In this document: positions 40,889-54,662 of the stretch, piece after piece
Layout: each line of letters starts with the position of its first letter
Position numbering within the stretch: position 1 is the stretch's first letter
Origin: Deinococcus ficus
Lineage (GTDB): Bacteria > Deinococcota > Deinococci > Deinococcales > Deinococcaceae
NCBI RefSeq assembly: GCF_003444775.1
Contig: NZ_CP021081.1
Coordinates: forward strand, 2,034,001 to 2,098,000
Direction: 5' to 3'
Length of the DNA stretch: 64,000 nt
The notes under the pieces: generated by a model
What the model saw: the letters and a program-made list of their open reading frames with translations, nothing else
What the model was told of the DNA's origin: nothing
Database searches by the model: none
Made by a program: the position numbers and the translations under genes

Positions 40889-41646
40889 AAATCCTGACCC
40901 TCGTCAGACAAGTTCCCGACGCCGAAGCCCGCGTCAAGATCCAGGGCCAGCAGGTCGACCTGGAAGGCGCCACCCTGGTCATCGACGGCATGGACGAATA
41001 CGGCGTGGAAGAAGCCCTGCGCCTGCGCGAGAGCGGCGCCGCCGTCGAGGAGATCGTCGCCCTGGCCGTCGGCCCCAAACGCGTCGAGGACGCCCTGCGC
41101 ACCGCGCTCGCCATGGGCGTGGACCGCGCCATCCACGTCGAAACCGACGAGAAGATCGACGCGATCGCCCTGAGCAAGATCGTCGCCCAGGTCGCCCAGG
41201 CCGAAGGTGCGCAGCTCCTGCTGGTCGGCGGGCAGGAAGCCGACTGGGACTCCCAGGCCCTCGGGGCCGCCAGCGCCGAACGCCTCGGCTGGCCGCAGCT
41301 CACCTGGACCAACGAACTCAAACTGGAGGGTGAGACCCTCACCGGCCGGCACGACGTGGACGACGGCAACGAGAGCTTCCGCACCACCCTGCCCGCCGTG
41401 GTCACCACCCAGCAGGGTCTGAACGAGCCCCGCTACCCCACCCTGCCGAACATCATGAAGGCGAAGAAAAAAGAACTCCGCAAGGACGACCTCGCCACGT
41501 ACGGCGTGCAGAGCCGCGTGCGCGTGACCGGCAACGAGATCCAGACCCGCGCCCGCCTGAACCGGATGATCGACGGCAAGGACCCCCAGGCCGCCGCCGC
41601 CGAACTCCTGAACCTCCTGAGAAACGAAGCGAAGGTGATCGCATGA
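40885..41646 (+). CDS. etfB: electron transfer flavoprotein beta subunit
   Basis: Beta subunit (253 aa) of the FAD/AMP electron carrier that passes electrons from acyl-CoA dehydrogenases to the quinone pool. Characteristic segments: [61 protein letters not shown] (in parts), [16 protein letters not shown], and the C-terminal [17 protein letters not shown] signature. Ribosome binding site GGAGG. It overlaps etfA by 4 nt. Confidence 0.96.
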   Translation: MKILTLVRQVPDAEARVKIQGQQVDLEGATLVIDGMDEYGVEEALRLRESGAAVEEIVALAVGPKRVEDALRTALAMGVDRAIHVETDEKIDAIALSKIVAQVAQAEGAQLLLVGGQEADWDSQALGAASAERLGWPQLTWTNELKLEGETLTGRHDVDDGNESFRTTLPAVVTTQQGLNEPRYPTLPNIMKAKKKELRKDDLATYGVQSRVRVTGNEIQTRARLNRMIDGKDPQAAAAELLNLLRNEAKVIA

Positions 41647-42590
41647 TCCTGATCGTTGCTGAACACGCCGGCGGGAAGCTCGGCAAATCCACTCTGGAAA
41701 TGGTCACCGCCGCCCGCGAAAGCGGCCGCGAAGGCCCCATCACGCTGCTCGTGCTCGGGCAGGGCGTGGCCAGCGTCGCCAAGGAAGCCGCCGCCGTCGC
41801 CGACCAGGTGCTCGTCGCCGACCTCCCCGGCCTCGCGCAGTACAACGCCGAGGTGTGGGCCGCCGCCACCGCCCAGATCGCGCAGGAAGGCGAGGCGAGC
41901 ACCGTCATCATCGGCGGCAGCCGCTCGGGCCGCGAGTACGCCCCGCGAGTCGCCGTGAAACTCGACGCCCCGTACCTGGAAGACGCCACGAAACTGAGCA
42001 GCAACGGCGCCGCCCTCCAGGCCCAGCGCTACACCTACCTCGCCCGCGTCACCGAAACCGTCGAAGCCGACGGACTGGTCGTCGTGACCGTGAAACCCGG
42101 CTCCTTCGCGCCCGCCAGCCCCGCCGCAGCCGCCGGCGAGGAATACGACGTGGAACTCACCCTCCCCGCCTCCCGCGTGGAAGTCACCGGGAAGAGCGTG
42201 GAGAAGAGCAGCCGCGTGGCCCTCACCGAAGCCGACGTGATCGTCACCGGCGGACGCGGCGTGGGCAGCCCCGAGAACTTCAGCGCGTACGTCGAGGGCC
42301 TCGCCGACGCCATCGGGGCCGGCGTGGGCGCCACCCGCGCCGTCGTGGACGCCGGCTGGCGCCCCTACGCCGAGCAGGTCGGGCAGACCGGCAAGACCGT
42401 GCAGCCCAAGGCGTACATCGCCCTCGGCGTGAGCGGCGCCGTGCAGCACCTCTCCGGCATGGGCAAGAGCAAGCACATCATCGCCATCAACAAGGACGCC
42501 GACGCCCCCATCTTCAAGGTCGCCGACTACGGCATCGTCGGCGACGTGAACGCCATCGTGCCCGCCCTGATCGAAGCGGCCAAGCAGTAA
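41643..42590 (+). CDS. etfA: electron transfer flavoprotein alpha subunit
   Basis: FAD-binding alpha subunit, 315 aa. The C-terminal domain carries [41 protein letters not shown] and [20 protein letters not shown], the FAD-binding signature. The N-terminal domain ([20 protein letters not shown]) matches the fold shared with EtfB. It forms a heterodimer with the upstream product; acyl-CoA metabolism genes further right in the window (56 and 57-58.7 kb) could supply electrons. Confidence 0.96.
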   Translation: MILIVAEHAGGKLGKSTLEMVTAARESGREGPITLLVLGQGVASVAKEAAAVADQVLVADLPGLAQYNAEVWAAATAQIAQEGEASTVIIGGSRSGREYAPRVAVKLDAPYLEDATKLSSNGAALQAQRYTYLARVTETVEADGLVVVTVKPGSFAPASPAAAAGEEYDVELTLPASRVEVTGKSVEKSSRVALTEADVIVTGGRGVGSPENFSAYVEGLADAIGAGVGATRAVVDAGWRPYAEQVGQTGKTVQPKAYIALGVSGAVQHLSGMGKSKHIIAINKDADAPIFKVADYGIVGDVNAIVPALIEAAKQ

Positions 42591-42602
42591 CCCCGACCGT
42601 TA

Positions 42603-42636
42603 AGACTCCCCCCAGTGCGAGCCGGGGGGAGTCTTC
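42603..42636 (+). terminator. terminator of etfBA
   Basis: AAGACTCCCCCC (42603-42614) and GGGGGGAGTCTT (42625-42636), perfect 12-bp stem with a 10-nt loop, 12 nt after the etfA stop, followed by CCTC. The stem ends in its own TT. Confidence 0.75.
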
Positions 42637-42670
42637 CTCATGACCGGGCCCACCGGTGTAGAACCGGGGC

Positions 42671-43444
42671 ATGAGCACCCCACACAACGAGCCCGGCGAA
42701 TCCCCCGTCCTCACGGCCGTCGTGACCGGCGCCGCCCGCGGCATCGGCCGAGCCATCGCGGAACTGTACGCCGAACGCGGCGCCCGGGTCCTCAGCGTAG
42801 ACGTGAACCTGCCGCCCACCCTGAAAGGCCAGCGCCGCCTCAAGGCCGACATCAGCACCCCCAGGGGCCGCGAACGCATCCTGCACGCCACCCGCGAACT
42901 GGGCGGCGTGGGCGTGCTCATCAACAACGCCGCCTACCAGGGCGCGCACGGCAGCGTCATGGACGTCTCCGAACGCGGCTGGGCCCGCACCCTCAACGTG
43001 AACCTCACCGCGCCCCTCCTGCTCACCCGGCAGCTCGTGGAACTCATGCCGCACGGCGCGGCCGTCGTGAACGTCGCCAGCGTACAGGGCCTCTTCGCCG
43101 AACAGGACAACGCCGCCTACAACGCCAGCAAGGGCGGCCTCGTCAACCTCACCCGCGCCATGGCTCTGGACCTCGCCCCGCGCGGCATCCGCGTGAATGC
43201 CGTCGCCCCCGGCGCCATCAGCACGGAAGCCGTCATCGAAGCCATTCAGGAAAGCCCCAACCCCATGCAGACCAAACGTGACTACGAGGACCTGCACGCC
43301 CTGCGCCGCCTCGGCACCCCGCGCGAGGTCGCCCAGGTCGTGCACTTCCTCGGCAGTGCCGAAGCGGCCTTCATGACCGGCGCCATCGTGCCCGTGGACG
43401 GCGGCATGACCGCCAGTTTCATGATGGCCGGCCGGCCCGTCTGA
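42671..43444 (+). CDS. short-chain dehydrogenase/reductase
   Basis: Classical SDR, 257 aa: NAD(P)-binding [20 protein letters not shown], an Asp after beta-2 ([10 protein letters not shown], suggesting NAD preference), LINNAAYQG in place of NNAG, catalytic Ser in [16 protein letters not shown] catalytic Tyr/Lys, and [13 protein letters not shown]. The C-terminal [19 protein letters not shown] and [14 protein letters not shown] are typical. Substrate unknown. It begins 35 nt after the etfBA terminator with TAGAAC (42659-42664) 6 nt before the ATG, so it is likely transcribed separately and leaderless. Confidence 0.92.
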   Translation: MSTPHNEPGESPVLTAVVTGAARGIGRAIAELYAERGARVLSVDVNLPPTLKGQRRLKADISTPRGRERILHATRELGGVGVLINNAAYQGAHGSVMDVSERGWARTLNVNLTAPLLLTRQLVELMPHGAAVVNVASVQGLFAEQDNAAYNASKGGLVNLTRAMALDLAPRGIRVNAVAPGAISTEAVIEAIQESPNPMQTKRDYEDLHALRRLGTPREVAQVVHFLGSAEAAFMTGAIVPVDGGMTASFMMAGRPV

Positions 43445-43463
43445 AACCTTCTTGCCAACAATA

Positions 43464-43487
43464 AAAGGAGGCGGCCCGAAGCCGCCT
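43464..43487 (-). terminator. terminator of pilC
   Basis: On the minus strand AGGCGGC/GCCGCCT (43481-43487 with 43469-43475) forms a 7-bp stem with a 5-nt loop, then CCTTTTATT. It lies between convergent SDR and pilC genes. Confidence 0.7.
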
Positions 43488-43508
43488 TCCTGATCGTTCT
43501 CTATCCCC

Positions 43509-44729
43509 TTACTGGCTGAGGGCGCCGATGATGCTGAACATGGGGAGGAACATCCCGGCCACGATCGTGCCGATGATGACGCCCAGGAACACGATCATGA
43601 GCGGCTCGATGGCTGCGGTCAGGCCCTCGACGGCCTCGTCCACCTCGCGGTCGTAGAAGTCGCCGACCTTATCGAGCATGCTGTCCAGGGCACCGGTCTC
43701 CTCGCCGATGGAGACCATGCTGACGACCATGGGGGGGAACACGCGGCTGGTCGCGAGGCTGCTGCTCATCTGCTCGCCCACCATGACAACGTTCTTGGCG
43801 TTCTCGATGGTGTCTTCCACGATGGCGTTGTTGGCGGTGCCTTTGGTGATGTCAAGACTTTCGATGATGTTCACGCCGCTGCTGATCAGCAGGCCGAAGG
43901 TCCGCGCGAAGGAGCTGATGGCACTTTTCTGGATCAGGTTCCCGAAGACCGGCATGCGGAGTTTCATGTCGTCGATCACGTGCCGACCCTTGGGGGTCTT
44001 GTAGTAGGCGCGGTACGCGAACACGATGGCGGCCACCACGGCCACCAGGATCAGTGTGGAGTTCTGAAGGAACTCGGAGACAGCCATCAGCATGCGCGTG
44101 ATGAACGGCAGCGGGGCATTGAGCTGAATCAGGATCCCTGCAAACTGCGGCACGATCGTGGTCAGCAGGAAGTACGTGATCCCGAAGGCGAACACGAGCA
44201 CGATGACGGGATAGGTCATGGCGCTCTTGATCTTGCCGCGTAGGGCGAGGTCCTTTTCCTGGAAGGCCGCGATGCGCTCCAGCACCATGTCGAGCGTCCC
44301 GCTGGTTTCACCGGCGCGCACGAGGTTGATGTACAGGCGGTTGAAGACCTTGGGATGCTTGGCAATCGCCTCGCTGAACGGCGTTCCAGACTCCACATCG
44401 GTGCGGATGGTCTTCATGATGTCCTGGAAGGCCTTGTTCTCAATCTGTTTCTGGAGGATGTTCAGGGACTGGACGAGCGGCACCCCGGCGTTGATCAGGG
44501 TGGCGAGCTGTTTGCTGAAGATGGCGACCTGCTTGAGGCCGGGGGGCCGGTCGCTGAGGAAGGGGATCTTGACGTCGGCGTTCAGGCCCGCTTTTGGGGG
44601 CTTGATCTCGACGATCATCATGTTCTTGGCCCTCAGCAGGTCCCGGACCTGGCTCATGGTCTCGGCTTCCATGCTGGAGGTCAGGATTTTGCCGGAGCGG
44701 TCACGGACCCGGTATTCGAAGACGGCCAT
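43509..44729 (-). CDS. pilC: type IV pilus inner-membrane platform protein PilC
   Basis: GspF/PilC platform protein, 406 aa, linking the assembly motor to the pilus. It has two T2SSF domains, each with the cytoplasmic helical bundle and membrane segments: KQVAIFSKQLATLINAGVPL and SSFARTFGLLISSGVNIIES starts, GETSGTLDMVLERIA, GEETGALDSMLDKVGDFYD, and hydrophobic segments near residues 170-190, 220-245 and 375-400. ATG 44729 is used because TATACT (44743-44738) lies 8 nt upstream; an in-frame TTG at 44735 is too close to the -10. It is unlinked to pilMNOPQ by about 33 kb. Confidence 0.95.
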   Translation of the reverse strand: MAVFEYRVRDRSGKILTSSMEAETMSQVRDLLRAKNMMIVEIKPPKAGLNADVKIPFLSDRPPGLKQVAIFSKQLATLINAGVPLVQSLNILQKQIENKAFQDIMKTIRTDVESGTPFSEAIAKHPKVFNRLYINLVRAGETSGTLDMVLERIAAFQEKDLALRGKIKSAMTYPVIVLVFAFGITYFLLTTIVPQFAGILIQLNAPLPFITRMLMAVSEFLQNSTLILVAVVAAIVFAYRAYYKTPKGRHVIDDMKLRMPVFGNLIQKSAISSFARTFGLLISSGVNIIESLDITKGTANNAIVEDTIENAKNVVMVGEQMSSSLATSRVFPPMVVSMVSIGEETGALDSMLDKVGDFYDREVDEAVEGLTAAIEPLMIVFLGVIIGTIVAGMFLPMFSIIGALSQ

Positions 44730-44869
44730 AGGCAATCAGTATATTTCTCATGGGCGTGCGGAGTTCTTACGGAAGTTCACCGTGCCGGGAAGGAAGTGAG
44801 GTATGTCACAGGTGGAAAGGCGGGCCGGACTGGCCGGCGCGGGATTCCGGGTAATGGAGGCCGTGGCCG

Positions 44870-45475
44870 ATGAGTGCTGATTTCCAGGCCCAGGTTCGGG
44901 AGGCGGCCCTGGCGCTTCGTGCGGGAGCCGTGGTGGCGTATCCCAGCGAGACGGTGTGGGGGCTGGCGGCGCACCCGGACTCATGGGAGGGGGTGACGCG
45001 GCTGCGGGCCCTGAAGGAGCGGGGGCCGGAGCGGGCCTTCCAGCTGTCGTGCGCGTCGCTGGAGGAGGCACGCGACCTGGTGGAGCCCTCGCCGGAGCTG
45101 GACGCGCTGGCAGCGTTCCTGCCGGGGCCACTGTCGGTCGTCGCGCCCGCCCGAGCGGGGCTGGGGGCGACGTTCGCGCTGAACGGGCGCGTGGGGCTGC
45201 GGGTCCCGGACCACCCGGTGGCGCTGGCCCTGCTGCGCGCAGCGGGTGGGGTGCTGGTCACGACGAGCTGCAACCGTCAGGGCGAGGTGGCCGCCACGAC
45301 CTTTGAGGAGGCGCGGGCTTTGGGTCTGGCGGACCGGGTGCTGCCGGACGGCGGGGTGCGGTCCCTGGGGCTGGCGAGCACCATCGTGCAGCTCCCGGAA
45401 GGAGTGATTCTGCGGGAAGGGGCGGTGCCGGCGCGGACGGTGCGGGCGGCGCTGGGGGATGCGGATGCCAGGTGA
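44870..45475 (+). CDS. YrdC/Sua5-family threonylcarbamoyl-AMP synthase-like protein
   Basis: A 201-residue single-domain YrdC protein, making the threonylcarbamoyl-AMP used for t6A37 modification of ANN-decoding tRNAs. Motifs: AVVAYPSETVWGLAAHP, LRALKERGPERAFQL (KxR region), FLPGPLSVVAPARAGLG, GLRVPDHPVALALL and TTSCNRQGEVAATTF (SxN pocket). The KxR motif is altered (KERGPER), so it could be a YciO-like paralogue. GGAGG lies 10 nt before the ATG. It overlaps scpB by 17 nt. Confidence 0.88.
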   Translation: MSADFQAQVREAALALRAGAVVAYPSETVWGLAAHPDSWEGVTRLRALKERGPERAFQLSCASLEEARDLVEPSPELDALAAFLPGPLSVVAPARAGLGATFALNGRVGLRVPDHPVALALLRAAGGVLVTTSCNRQGEVAATTFEEARALGLADRVLPDGGVRSLGLASTIVQLPEGVILREGAVPARTVRAALGDADAR

Positions 45476-46004
45476 GGCCTTCCGCGCGCTGATCGGCGGG
45501 GCGCTGCTGGCCGCGGGGCGTCCGGTGCGGCTGAAGGAGCTCTCGGAGATTCTGGGGCTGGGGCCGGAGGCGACGCGGCGGGAGGTGCGGGCCTTCACGG
45601 AGGCGGTGCAGGCGGCGGGGCTGGGGTTCGAGGTGGAGGAGGTGGCGGGGGGCGTGCGGCTGATCGTGCCGCCGGGCGTGGCGGCGCACCTGGCGCCGGT
45701 GCTGTCCCCGCCGGCCCTGCCGGCCCTGAGTGCGGCGGCTCTGGAGGTGCTGGCGGTGATCGCGTACCGGCAGCCGGTGACGCGCGCGGAGATCGAGGCG
45801 ATGCGGGGCGGGAGTGCGGGCACGGTGGTGACTCTGCAGGAGCGGGAACTGGTGAAGGTGGTGGGCCGCAGTGACGCGGTGGGGCAGCCGCTGCTGTACG
45901 GCACGACGGAGCGGTTTCTGCTGGAGTTCGGGCTGGAGGGCCTGGAGGCCCTGCCGCCCCTGGCGGGGGACGGTCCGGACTTCGCGCACCTGCTGCGCGG
46001 GTAA
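45459..46004 (+). CDS. scpB: segregation and condensation protein B
   Basis: ScpB, 181 aa, the kite subunit that dimerises and binds ScpA-SMC to organise the chromosome. Two winged-helix domains: [23 protein letters not shown], and [24 protein letters not shown] with the conserved IAYxQPVTRxEIxxxRG motif; then [24 protein letters not shown], the standard C-terminus. Start at 45459 or at a second ATG two codons later, both within the upstream gene's 3' end. scpA is not in the window. Confidence 0.94.
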   Translation: MRMPGEAFRALIGGALLAAGRPVRLKELSEILGLGPEATRREVRAFTEAVQAAGLGFEVEEVAGGVRLIVPPGVAAHLAPVLSPPALPALSAAALEVLAVIAYRQPVTRAEIEAMRGGSAGTVVTLQERELVKVVGRSDAVGQPLLYGTTERFLLEFGLEGLEALPPLAGDGPDFAHLLRG

Positions 46005-46057
46005 GTACCGGGGGCGGGCCGCGTCACGGGGGGCCGGGGCGGGCTACACTGCCCTTT

Positions 46058-48373
<2,316 letters not shown>

Positions 48374-48388
48374 CCGCCCCTGACCGCG

Positions 48389-48415
48389 CCGCCCGGGAGT
48401 TCCCCGGGCGGTTTT
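48389..48415 (+). terminator. terminator of pnp
   Basis: CCGCCCGGG (48389-48397) and CCCGGGCGG (48403-48411), perfect 9-bp stem with a 5-nt loop and TTTT directly after. Confidence 0.85.
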
Positions 48416-48583
48416 CCTGTGGGGCGGGTGTCCCGCAGGGCGGGATGAGGGGGCGGTCCGGTGGGACATTGGGGGCGGCAGCCCGGGCCTAGAGTGCGCC
48501 CGTCGGCCCGGACCGTCCGGGATGCGCGTGCACCGGGCCCCTGCTGCGAGGCCCTCCTCTGCCCTGCGTCCCCAGGTGACCCC

Positions 48584-50302
48584 ATGTCCGCGATCACGCC
48601 CGCCCCCGCCACGCCGAAAGGCGCGCGGGAAGTGCTCAGCCTGCTGAATCCCGCCCCCGCCTGGAAACGCGAGTTCGCCGGGTACGGGCAGGAGAAGTTC
48701 CTCAAGGACCTGCTGGCCGGCGTGACGGTCGCCATCGTGGCGCTGCCGCTGGCTCTGGCGTTCGGCGTGGTGAGCGGCGCGGGCGCGACGGCCGGGGTGA
48801 TCACGGCGATCATCGCGGGGCTGGTGGCGGCGGTGTTCGGCGGCAGCCGCTACCAGGTGACCGGCCCGACCGGCGCGATGACGGTGGTGCTGCTGCCGAT
48901 CATCAGCCAGTACGGCATGACTCAGGTGTACGTGATCGGGATCATGGCCGGGCTGATGCTGGTCGTGATCGGCCTGGCGCGACTGGGGCGGGTGATCGAC
49001 CGGATTCCGTGGCCGGTGATCACGGGCTTCACGAACGGCATCGCGGTCATCATCGCGTTGCAGCAGGTGCCGGCGGCACTGGGACTGAAAGCCCCGCACG
49101 GGGAGACGATTCTGCCGACCACCTGGGCGGTCGTGCAGGACTTCCTGGCCCGGCCCCACTGGGCGCCGCTGGGGCTGACGCTGGTGAGTTTCGGGATCAT
49201 GCTGCTGTGGCCCCGGGTGACCACCCGCGTGCCGGCGGGCATCGTGGCACTCCTGGTGGTGACGGGCGCGGCGACCGCGCTGCACCTGGACGTGCCGCGC
49301 ATCAGCGACATCCCGAAGGGGCTGACGCTGCCGCACCTGCCGGCCCTGAGCTTCAGCGAGCTGCCGGCCCTGGTCGGCCCGGCGGTGTCGGTGGCGCTGC
49401 TGGCCGGGATCGAGAGCCTGCTGTCGGCCATCGTCGCGGACGGCATGGCGCGCGTGCGGGACTACCGGCCGAACCGGGAACTGGTCGGGCAGGGGCTGGC
49501 GAACATCGTGTCGCCGCTGTTCGGCGGGATTCCCAGCACGGGCGCGATCGCCCGCACGGCGGTGGGCGTCAAGAGCGGCGCGCAGACGCGCATGACCGCC
49601 ATCATTCACGCGGCGGTGCTGCTGGTGATCGTGCTGTCGCTCGGGCGGTACGCGGCGCTGGTGCCGCTGGCGGTCCTGAGCGGCATCCTGCTGAACACCG
49701 CGTACCGCATGTTCGAGGTGGACGCCGTGAAGGCCCTGCGGCGCAGCACGAAGAGTGACTTCGTGACCATGCTCGCCACCATGGGGGTCACGGTGGTGTT
49801 CGACCTGATTCTCGCCATCGAGATCGGGCTGCTGGTCGCGGGCCTGCTGTTCATCCAGCGGCTGGTGCACACACCCACCCTGCACGAGATGGACATCGAC
49901 CGCAACGCGCCCCGGGAGGCGAACGTGGAGCTGCTGAAAGAGCGCGTGCTGGCCTTCCGGGTGGACGGCCCGCTGTTCTTCGCGGTGTCGGGCCGGATGC
50001 TGGAGCACCTCACCAGCCAGCAGGAGGTGGACGTGATCGTGCTGCGCATGCGCCGCGCCACCAGCCTGGACGCCAGCGGCGCACACGCGCTGGAGGCGAT
50101 CTTCGACGACCTGACTGGGCGGCACATCAAGCTGCTGTTCAGCGGCCTGCAGGACCAGCCGCGCGCCCTGCTGCGGCGCATGGACCTGTACGGCAAGCTC
50201 ACGACCGGCGGCGAGCACGATTTCGAGGGCACCACCGACGCCATCACGCACGCCTGGAGTCACGTGCACCGCCGCGTGCAGGGCCATCCCTGGCCCGCCT
50301 GA
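48584..50302 (+). CDS. SulP/SLC26-family anion transporter with STAS domain
   Basis: A 572-residue inner-membrane transporter for sulfate, bicarbonate or dicarboxylates. The sulfate-transporter core shows LLAGVTVAIVALPLALAFGV, TGPTGAMTVVLLPIISQYG, ITGFTNGIAVIIALQQVP and LFGGIPSTGAIARTAVGVKSG. The C-terminal cytosolic STAS domain (FFAVSGRMLEHLTSQQEVD, LDASGAHALEAIFDDLTGR) ends the protein. The start at 48584, after AGGTGA, is preferred over longer frames. The 210-nt leader region includes TAGAGT at 48489-48494. The substrate cannot be set from sequence. Confidence 0.92.
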   Translation: MSAITPAPATPKGAREVLSLLNPAPAWKREFAGYGQEKFLKDLLAGVTVAIVALPLALAFGVVSGAGATAGVITAIIAGLVAAVFGGSRYQVTGPTGAMTVVLLPIISQYGMTQVYVIGIMAGLMLVVIGLARLGRVIDRIPWPVITGFTNGIAVIIALQQVPAALGLKAPHGETILPTTWAVVQDFLARPHWAPLGLTLVSFGIMLLWPRVTTRVPAGIVALLVVTGAATALHLDVPRISDIPKGLTLPHLPALSFSELPALVGPAVSVALLAGIESLLSAIVADGMARVRDYRPNRELVGQGLANIVSPLFGGIPSTGAIARTAVGVKSGAQTRMTAIIHAAVLLVIVLSLGRYAALVPLAVLSGILLNTAYRMFEVDAVKALRRSTKSDFVTMLATMGVTVVFDLILAIEIGLLVAGLLFIQRLVHTPTLHEMDIDRNAPREANVELLKERVLAFRVDGPLFFAVSGRMLEHLTSQQEVDVIVLRMRRATSLDASGAHALEAIFDDLTGRHIKLLFSGLQDQPRALLRRMDLYGKLTTGGEHDFEGTTDAITHAWSHVHRRVQGHPWPA

Positions 50303-50308
50303 GCCGGG

Positions 50309-51664
50309 TCAGGTCAGCACCCAGCCCTCCCCCTGCACGGCGCCGCTCAGGCCGAGGCGGGTGACCGGCCGCGTGGGCAGCAGCCCGTGCGTGAAGCTCA
50401 GCCGGCCCCCGGCGGCGAACACCTCCACGGATAGGGTGTCCAGCACCACGCGCAGGTCCAGCCGGCCGTCCAGGAAGGCGCCGTCGGGAAGCGGGGCAGC
50501 GTGCGTTCCGGCAAAATCCGGGGCTTCCGGTGGGGCGGGGCGGCGCAGGTGCAGCGCGCCGCCCTGCAGGAACAGCGCGGCCTCCTCCCCCGCGGCCGAG
50601 GTGAGGGTGAGGGTGAACTCGCCGGTCGCGGTGAGGGTGAGGTCCACGGCCTGCCCGGGAGGCAGGGGCAGGCCGTCCCCGTCCGGGGTGAGCGCCGCGC
50701 CGCGCCGGGCCTCCAGTTCCCGCACGGGCGCCTGCGTGAGGATCAGGTCGGCGCTCAGGCCGAGTTCGCGGGGCAGGGTCATCATGCCGCGCCAGGGCGT
50801 GGTGGGCAGGCGCGTGGCGTACGACCAGTTGTTCAGCCACCCGATCCACACCGTCCGGTCCTGTTCGGCGGGCAGGTCGGCGTAGGTGATCGCGGCGTAG
50901 AAGTCCCGGCCCCAGTCGGCCCAGCGCGCCGGGGTGGCGGGCGTGAAAGTCACGCCGTCGAAGTCGCCCACCCAGTACTGGGCGCCGCAGCCGCCCTGCG
51001 GGCCGCCCTGGAAGGTGTCCACCTTCAGCACCCAGCGGACCTGCCCACCGGGCCCCCGCAGGGGGAACAGGTCGGGCACCTCCCAGATGCCCTCGGTCAC
51101 GCCGGCCGGGCCGAAGGTGCTCAGCGGCGCCCAGGTGCGCAGGTCCGCCGAGCCGTACAGGCCGACCTGCCGCTCGTGCGGGTGCACGACCACGCTCACC
51201 CACTGCCCGCTGGGCGCGTGCCAGAAGGTCTTCGGGTCGCGAAAGTCGGCCTTGCCCTCGTCCAGCACGGGCTCCGGTGTGGCGAAGGTCCAGGTGGTTC
51301 CGGCGTCCCGGCTGACCGCGAGGTACTGCGCCTGGTGGTCGGGGGCGTTGCCGGTGTACATGGCGATCACGGGCGGGTGCGGGTCGCCGGGCCGGGCGAA
51401 GCCGGCGGTGTCCGCCCAGTCCACGAAGGCGCTGCCGCTGAACACGTCGTGCCCCTCCCGCCACGGCAGGGCGACGTCGTGCTCCTGCCAGTGCAGCAGG
51501 TCGCGGCTGGTGGCGTGCCCCCAGCTCATGTACCCGTGGTCCAGGCCGCGCGGGTTGAACTGGCAGAACAGGTGGTACGCGCCGCCGGCGTACACGAGGC
51601 CGTTGGGGTCGTTGATCCAGTTCGCGCGGGGCGTGAAGTGAACGCGGGGGCGCAGGGTGGGCAT
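50309..51664 (-). CDS. GH32 beta-fructosidase (sucrose/fructan hydrolase)
   Basis: A 451-residue glycoside hydrolase family 32 enzyme. Catalytic triad: nucleophile Asp19 in WINDPNG, Asp143 in FRDP, and acid/base Glu195 in WEVPDLF (usual WECPDLF). The five-blade propeller is followed by a C-terminal beta-sandwich (from about residue 310). There is no signal peptide, so it is a cytosolic invertase-like enzyme. The start ATG 51664 (MPTLRPRVHF) is preceded by GGGGC and CATCAT; the long open frame upstream belongs to the opposite-strand gene. No sugar transporter or regulator is adjacent. Confidence 0.93.
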   Translation of the reverse strand: MPTLRPRVHFTPRANWINDPNGLVYAGGAYHLFCQFNPRGLDHGYMSWGHATSRDLLHWQEHDVALPWREGHDVFSGSAFVDWADTAGFARPGDPHPPVIAMYTGNAPDHQAQYLAVSRDAGTTWTFATPEPVLDEGKADFRDPKTFWHAPSGQWVSVVVHPHERQVGLYGSADLRTWAPLSTFGPAGVTEGIWEVPDLFPLRGPGGQVRWVLKVDTFQGGPQGGCGAQYWVGDFDGVTFTPATPARWADWGRDFYAAITYADLPAEQDRTVWIGWLNNWSYATRLPTTPWRGMMTLPRELGLSADLILTQAPVRELEARRGAALTPDGDGLPLPPGQAVDLTLTATGEFTLTLTSAAGEEAALFLQGGALHLRRPAPPEAPDFAGTHAAPLPDGAFLDGRLDLRVVLDTLSVEVFAAGGRLSFTHGLLPTRPVTRLGLSGAVQGEGWVLT

Positions 51665-51694
51665 GCCCCATGATGCCCGGCGGATAATGCGGGC

Positions 51695-51785
51695 ATGCCC
51701 AGACCCCTGACCTTCCTGCTGGCGCTGCTGCCGTTCCTGCTGGTGAGCAGCGCCGCCAAGCCGCGCCGTGCACGGGAGGCCGCCG

Positions 51786-51796
<11 letters not shown>
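51695..51796 (+). CDS. 33-aa single-membrane-segment peptide
   Basis: ATG 51695 lies 6 nt after a near-consensus -10 GATAAT (51683-51688). The peptide has MPRPLTFLLALLPFLLVSS as a hydrophobic segment, then a basic/charged tail (KPRRAREAAGDR). Its stop (TAG 51794-51796) overlaps the start region of the CitE-like gene by 11 nt, suggesting coupling. It is too short for homology claims. It could be a real small membrane protein or just the leader through which the downstream gene is translated. Confidence 0.55.
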
Positions 51797-52619
<823 letters not shown>

Positions 52620-52663
52620 TCCTGCCCGATGCTCGCCCTCACGTTCCGGACCTACCCTGGGGC

Positions 52664-52918
52664 ATGAGCGGCTGGCGGACGATCTGGCGGGACCTGCGCG
52701 TGACGCTGGGGCAGGCCCTGATGGCGGTGCTGGGACAGCCGGTGGCCGGCCCCACCCGCGAGGAACGCGAGAACAACGACGCGCAGCGGGCGCAGGTGCG
52801 GCAGGGCAGGCCCGCCTCGGCTGGGGAGGCGGCGCGGCAGGTGGCGGCGGAGGCTGCCCGGGTCGCGGCGCTGCAACCCGCCGACCGGGCCCGACACGAC
52901 TCCGGCCATCGGCGCTGA
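52664..52918 (+). CDS. small unknown protein
   Basis: An 84-residue product: MSGWRTIWRDLRVTLGQAL, a short hydrophobic patch (LMAVLGQPVAG), then a charged Ala/Arg/Glu-rich helix (REERENNDAQRAQVRQG; GEAARQVAAEAARVAAL). TACCCT (52653-52658) lies 5 nt before the ATG. Codon use matches its neighbours. It is 44 nt after the CitE-like gene. I recognise no family. Confidence 0.6.
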   Translation: MSGWRTIWRDLRVTLGQALMAVLGQPVAGPTREERENNDAQRAQVRQGRPASAGEAARQVAAEAARVAALQPADRARHDSGHRR

Positions 52919-52961
52919 CGTCCTGTCTACGCCGTGCGGCGCACCCGCCGGGCGGCTCCCC

Positions 52962-53079
52962 TATGCTGCCGGGCATGAGGTGCGCGGCGCGAATTACCGG
53001 CCGGTCGGGGTTCAAGTCCTGACGGCCTGCGCGCTGCACGACCCGGTCCCCCGCGAACACCGCGGGGGCTTTTCTTTTC
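52962..53079 (+). promoter_or_regulatory. ilvA leader: leaderless leader peptide and attenuator
   Basis: -10 TATGCT (52962-52967) and, 7 nt on, ATG 52975 opening a 15-codon ORF (MRCAARITGRSGFKS, stop 53020-53022) with adjacent Ile and Thr codons (52993-52998). An intrinsic terminator follows: CCCCCGCG (53048-53055), loop AACAC, CGCGGGGG (53061-53068), then CTTTTCTTTT, all upstream of the ilvA ATG. CGGGG (53006-53010) could pair with CCCCG of the terminator as an antiterminator. The layout fits attenuation by isoleucine or threonine tRNA charging, but other ligands are possible. Confidence 0.7.
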
Positions 53080-53095
53080 TCAGGGGGAACGCCAG

Positions 53096-54655
<1,560 letters not shown>

Positions 54656-54662
54656 ACCTGGC

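Noticed and set aside
53004..53030. tRNA T-arm-like sequence GGTTCAAGTCC upstream of ilvA
   Set aside because: Only three T-stem pairs form, and no matching 5' acceptor, D-arm or anticodon arm is present at the right distance. It is part of the leader ORF, not a tRNA gene.
52968..53079. T-box riboswitch in the ilvA leader
   Set aside because: The terminator is there and ACCGCG occurs in its loop, but the leader before it is about 75 nt, too short for Stem I, and the T-box 14-mer does not match.
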